Source of the DNA: an uncultured Clostridia bacterium
Lineage (GTDB): Bacteria > Bacillota > Clostridia > TANB77 > CAG-508
DNA length: 7,996 nt
Reading direction: 5' to 3'
Assembly: GCA_948505485.1 (NCBI GenBank)
Contig: CAOPQH010000070.1
Coordinates: 1-7,996 of the forward strand
The first letter of the stretch is position 1. Each line of letters opens with the position of its first letter. The notes under the pieces were generated by a model that searched no databases, was not told the origin of the DNA, and saw only the letters and a program-made list of their open reading frames with translations. Below are positions 5,856 to 7,996 of this stretch, piece after piece. A program made the position numbers and the translations under genes.

Positions 5856-6758
5856 TTATATATCATAATTTGTTACTAATATTTCTGATATCTTTCCTCT
5901 TCCATTTGAATTTGCATTTATCATTCTACTTGCCTGTATTTGATTTATATTGAATCCTTGATATATATTATCAAAGAAAGTATCTTCTTTATTTATATTT
6001 TTGGGATTTGAATTACTTAGCATTAATTTTGCATTGCGTACATTTAATTTTCCATAAAATCTTGCTAATTCTCTTTGATTGTCATCATTAAAGTCTTCTT
6101 TCGTATATGATGTGAATCCTGATGTTACATTTAATGGTCTGTATGGTGGATCAAAATATACAAATGTGTTTTCTGTTACATATTCCATACTTCTACTATA
6201 ATCCCCATATCTAAATTGAACATTTTGTATTAATTGTGACAGTTGTCTTAAATTTTCTTCATCGCATATTGTAGGATTCTTATAGCTTCCAACTGGAACA
6301 TTGAATTTTCCATTTTTATTTACTCTGTATAACCCATTGAAACATGTCCTATTTAAGTATATGAATTGTGCTGCCCTTTGGACATTTTGCTCATTTTCCT
6401 CTAATTCATATTTATTATATTCATCTCTTATATTATAAAAGTAACTTTTTCTTTCTTCTTGTCCTAATTGTAAACATTCTGTTTCTATTTGTTTTAAGTT
6501 GGTTATTAATTCTTCTACATTATTTTTTATAACATTGTACGAATTTATTAAATCTATATTTATATCAAATGCATATACTTCTTGAATATCGTATTTTTGT
6601 AGTATATCTATTAAGACAGCTCCTCCACCCACAAATGGTTCAATATATCTTTCTATTATTCCATTTTTTAATTCATATGGGTAGAAATTGTTTAGCTGTG
6701 GTATTAAACTTCCTTTTCCTCCAGCCCATTTTACAAATGGTCTTATTTTTTCTGACAT
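5856..6758 (-). CDS. dpnM: Dam-like DNA adenine methyltransferase, DpnM type (D12 class)
   Basis: Transfers a methyl group from AdoMet to N6 of adenine, expected at GATC, protecting the host from the DpnII-like enzyme. The 300-residue protein is complete, with alpha-class order: motif X FVKWAGGK (8-15), motif I EPFVGGGAV (40-48), the target-recognition segment RTCFNGLYRVNKNGKFNVPVG (137-157), typical of GATC enzymes, motif IV DPPY (203-206), and the C-terminal SRGKISE-like GRGKISEILVTNY. ATG 6758 has AGAGG about 8 nt upstream. It is the first gene of the operon; the GGAG of dpnA lies only a few bases past its stop. Because dpnA is frameshifted, this is the only intact GATC methylase in the window. 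Confidence 0.95.
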   Translation of the reverse strand: MSEKIRPFVKWAGGKGSLIPQLNNFYPYELKNGIIERYIEPFVGGGAVLIDILQKYDIQEVYAFDINIDLINSYNVIKNNVEELITNLKQIETECLQLGQEERKSYFYNIRDEYNKYELEENEQNVQRAAQFIYLNRTCFNGLYRVNKNGKFNVPVGSYKNPTICDEENLRQLSQLIQNVQFRYGDYSRSMEYVTENTFVYFDPPYRPLNVTSGFTSYTKEDFNDDNQRELARFYGKLNVRNAKLMLSNSNPKNINKEDTFFDNIYQGFNINQIQASRMINANSNGRGKISEILVTNYDI

Positions 6759-6787
6759 TTTCGTACCTCTTTATTGTATTTTTACTC

Positions 6788-6816
6788 ATCTTATCACATT
6801 TTTAACAATTTATCTA
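6788..6816 (-). promoter_or_regulatory. Candidate promoter of the dpnM-dpnA-dpnB operon
   Basis: A -10 TAAGAT (6793-6788), preceded by TG one base away (extended -10), lies 17 bp from TAGATA (6816-6811, 4 of 6 matches to the -35 consensus). This predicts a leader of roughly 20 nt before the ATG at 6758. The hexamers are weak, but no better pair is seen in this AT-rich gap. Confidence 0.4.
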
Positions 6817-6847
6817 CATTTTTACTAATATAATTTTTTATTTTTAC

Positions 6848-6882
6848 TTGCTATTTATGAATTTTTAAGTTTAAATACTTAA
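6848..6882 (+). promoter_or_regulatory. Candidate promoter and operator of the DUF6809-like gene
   Basis: TTGCTA (6848-6853) and TTAAAT (6871-6876) are 17 bp apart. The putative -10 is exactly the centre of an inverted repeat TTAAGT-TTAAAT-ACTTAA (6865-6882). A repressor at this repeat would cover the -10. A perfect TATAAT at 6829-6834 is an alternative but has no matching -35. Confidence 0.33.
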
Positions 6883-6903
6883 GCCGATTGGAGGTGATGA
6901 AAT

Positions 6904-7176
6904 GTGAAAGCTAAGACTATACTTTCTTTATATAACGGAGAATATACCTTTATAGAAAGACCAGTTACAAAAGATAGTAGATATACAGATAATTTATCTA
7001 AATGCATTTCTATCGAGGATAAGCTTGAAAAATTAGTGGATAAAGAAACTTTTGACCTAATTACTAAAGCATTAGAATATCAAAATGAAATGTCTTCTGT
7101 TGAAATGGAAGAAGCTTTTATTGAAGGCTTTTCTTTAGCTGTATCTTTACTGCTGGAATCACTTTCGAAGAAATAA
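6904..7176 (+). CDS. Small DUF6809-like protein of unknown function
   Basis: A 90-residue soluble protein starting at GTG, 9 nt after a full GGAGGTGAT ribosome binding site. The nearby ATG codons are out of frame. The N-terminal LSLYNGEYTFIERPVTKDSRY and the C-terminal ...EAFIEGFSLAVSLLLESL match the pattern I know from DUF6809 proteins of Clostridia: a YNGE start, a central helical pair and a final FxxGFxLGxxL helix. No catalytic residues are evident, and the family has no function I can name. It is the only plus-strand gene here, divergent from dpnM and convergent with the Spx/ArsC-like gene, so it likely marks the chromosomal side of the junction. Confidence 0.75.
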   Translation: MKAKTILSLYNGEYTFIERPVTKDSRYTDNLSKCISIEDKLEKLVDKETFDLITKALEYQNEMSSVEMEEAFIEGFSLAVSLLLESLSKK

Positions 7177-7216
7177 GTGGATACCCCCCTTACCTATTTC
7201 CCGAAATAATTTCTTT

Positions 7217-7283
7217 GACTCCCCTCGCCGTTCCCCTTTCTTTATTTTCTAGAGATTAGAGGCGGGGGTGGTCTTTATATTTT
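7217..7283 (+). terminator. GC-rich long-loop hairpin, probable terminator of the DUF6809-like gene
   Basis: GACTCCCCTCGCC (7217-7229) pairs with GGCGGGGGTGGTC (7261-7273) over 13 positions with two G-U wobbles and one mismatch, on the plus strand. The 31-nt loop holds a further small TCTA/TAGA pair, and TTTATATTTT follows. The G-U pairs become mismatches on the other strand, so plus is the favoured orientation. The stretch 7177-7283 is strikingly C-rich compared with the surrounding DNA (ACCCCCCTTACC, GTTCCCC), so a structured RNA rather than a plain terminator is possible. No gene is seen between 7177 and 7403. Confidence 0.55.
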
Positions 7284-7343
7284 CGGTATACATTTCTTAT
7301 TTATATTTCAATGCTTTTATTTGTTCTATCTCGATTATCACAG

Positions 7344-7378
7344 TAAAAAATAGTAACTACTTATTTAGTAATTACTAT
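7344..7378 (-). terminator. Rho-independent terminator of the Spx/ArsC-like gene
   Basis: Minus-strand RNA forms an 11-bp stem (ATAGTAATTAC with GTAGTTACTAT, one wobble; plus 7368-7378 and 7350-7360), loop TAAATAA, followed by a run of U. It starts about 25 bp after the stop codon at 7404. Confidence 0.85.
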
Positions 7379-7403
7379 CTCATATTTATTATTTAGTTAT
7401 AAA

Positions 7404-7772
7404 CTATTCTAATACTTTCCACATTTCTTCTTTAAATCCTATAAAAATACTTTTATCCGATATTAATAGTGGTCTTTTTATTAGCATTCCATCACTTGCT
7501 AACAATTCTATTTTTTCTCTATCACTCATAGTTACTAATTTATCTTTTAGATTTGATTCTTTATATTTTAATCCACTTGTATTAAACCATTTCTTTAATT
7601 CTTGTCCACTCTTTTGTATCCATTCCATTAATTCTTGAACTGTTGGTGTTTCGGTAGTAATATTTCTATCTATAAATTCAATATTATTTTCTTCCAACCA
7701 CTTCTTAGCTTTCTTACAAGTAGAACATTTTGGATATTCTATAAATATATTTTTCATTGTTCTTTTTTCCAT
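7404..7772 (-). CDS. Spx/ArsC-family thioredoxin-fold protein
   Basis: 122 residues, the usual length for the ArsC/Spx/YffB group of cytoplasmic thioredoxin-fold proteins. The N-terminal strand leads into YPKCSTCKKAKKWL with C16 and C19 as a CxxC pair, and the conserved LIKRPLLI (97-104) with R100 is present. Members are either glutathione/thioredoxin-linked reductases or, as Spx, redox-sensing RNA polymerase partners. CxxC is seen in Spx and in uncharacterised family members, so the sequence alone does not settle the role. ATG 7772 overlaps the stop of the upstream phosphatase gene (TAATG), with AGGAG 6-7 nt upstream, indicating coupled translation. A terminator follows. Confidence 0.88.
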   Translation of the reverse strand: MEKRTMKNIFIEYPKCSTCKKAKKWLEENNIEFIDRNITTETPTVQELMEWIQKSGQELKKWFNTSGLKYKESNLKDKLVTMSDREKIELLASDGMLIKRPLLISDKSIFIGFKEEMWKVLE

Positions 7773-7996
7773 TATAAACTCCTATCATTTAAGTATTTTT
7801 TTATTGTTTCAATTACTTCACCATGTACCTTTCCATTGCTGATAACTGCTCCATTTATACTTCTATCATATCTTTGCTCATTTCCAAATAAGTCTGTAAC
7901 TATTCCTCCGGCTTCTTCTACAATTACTTTTGCTGCAGCTATATCACAATTTTTATGTGTTGTACCTGGAAATATTGCTAGAATAAATTCTCCACT
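7772..7996 (-). CDS. Inositol monophosphatase-family protein, C-terminal 74 residues (5' end outside window)
   Basis: The frame enters from the window edge and ends at TAA 7774-7772. The fragment contains FPGTTHKNCDIAAAKVIVEEAGG followed by IVTDLFGNE and INGAVISNG. DIAAA...EEAGG is the second metal-binding signature of inositol monophosphatases (usually WDxAA...EAGG), with the D that ligates Mg2+. The residue before that D is Cys instead of the common Trp. Such enzymes hydrolyse inositol-1-phosphate or similar sugar phosphates, and some act on 3'-phosphoadenosine phosphate; the substrate cannot be told from this part. Confidence 0.88.
   Translation of the reverse strand, partial: SGEFILAIFPGTTHKNCDIAAAKVIVEEAGGIVTDLFGNEQRYDRSINGAVISNGKVHGEVIETIKKYLNDRSL

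Noticed and set aside
6569..6805. Plus-strand 78-residue hydrophobic frame opposite dpnM
   Set aside because: Complement of the conserved dpnM N-terminus; no ribosome binding site, and hydrophobicity comes from antisense codons.
7211..7230. tRNA or tmRNA 3' end (TTTGACTCCCCTCGCC resembles a T-arm)
   Set aside because: No acceptor or anticodon arms upstream and no CCA; the segment pairs instead with 7261-7273 as a hairpin.

Overview
The window is very AT-rich, with strong AGGAGG-type ribosome binding sites, canonical TTGACA/TATAAT promoters and short A/T-stem terminators. This fits a low-GC Firmicute, most likely a member of the Clostridia. A DUF6809-like protein, a family I know mainly from clostridial genomes, supports that. 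Nearly every gene is on the minus strand, so the text below runs from right to left where that is the direction of transcription.

The right end (7404-7996, minus) looks like ordinary chromosome: the 3' part of an inositol-monophosphatase-type gene, translationally coupled (TAATG overlap) to a small Spx/ArsC-like thioredoxin-fold protein, closed by a good terminator. A small plus-strand DUF6809-like gene (6904-7176) follows, facing it, with a GC-rich hairpin downstream.

The centre (about 3170-6815, minus) is a DpnII-type restriction-modification operon in the classic order dpnM-dpnA-dpnB: a D12-class Dam-like adenine methylase, a beta-class DpnA-like methylase and a DpnII-family endonuclease (expected site GATC). 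A hairpin separates these from a fourth gene, a second type of amino-methyltransferase carrying HPPY. The most unusual point is that both dpnA and this extra methyltransferase are interrupted by a +1 frameshift of the same form: one extra C directly before a Gly GGN codon, creating an in-frame CGG. These are the only two in-frame CGG triplets I can find in any gene of the window. Removing that one C restores an expected family motif in each case. The endonuclease and the Dam-like methylase are intact, so GATC self-protection would rest on the Dam-like enzyme alone unless the frameshifts are recoded.

The left part (1-3310, minus) holds a separately promoted winged-helix (DUF5343-like) protein of unknown role, a plus-oriented hairpin/terminator cluster with no plus-strand gene, a 5'-truncated remnant that resembles the C-terminal part of a mobile-element primase/helicase-type protein, an intact Fic-domain AMPylator-type protein with its own promoter and inhibitory motif, and the start of an unknown downstream gene. 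Together, positions 1 to about 6800 read as an accessory defence or mobile-element island abutting chromosomal genes.
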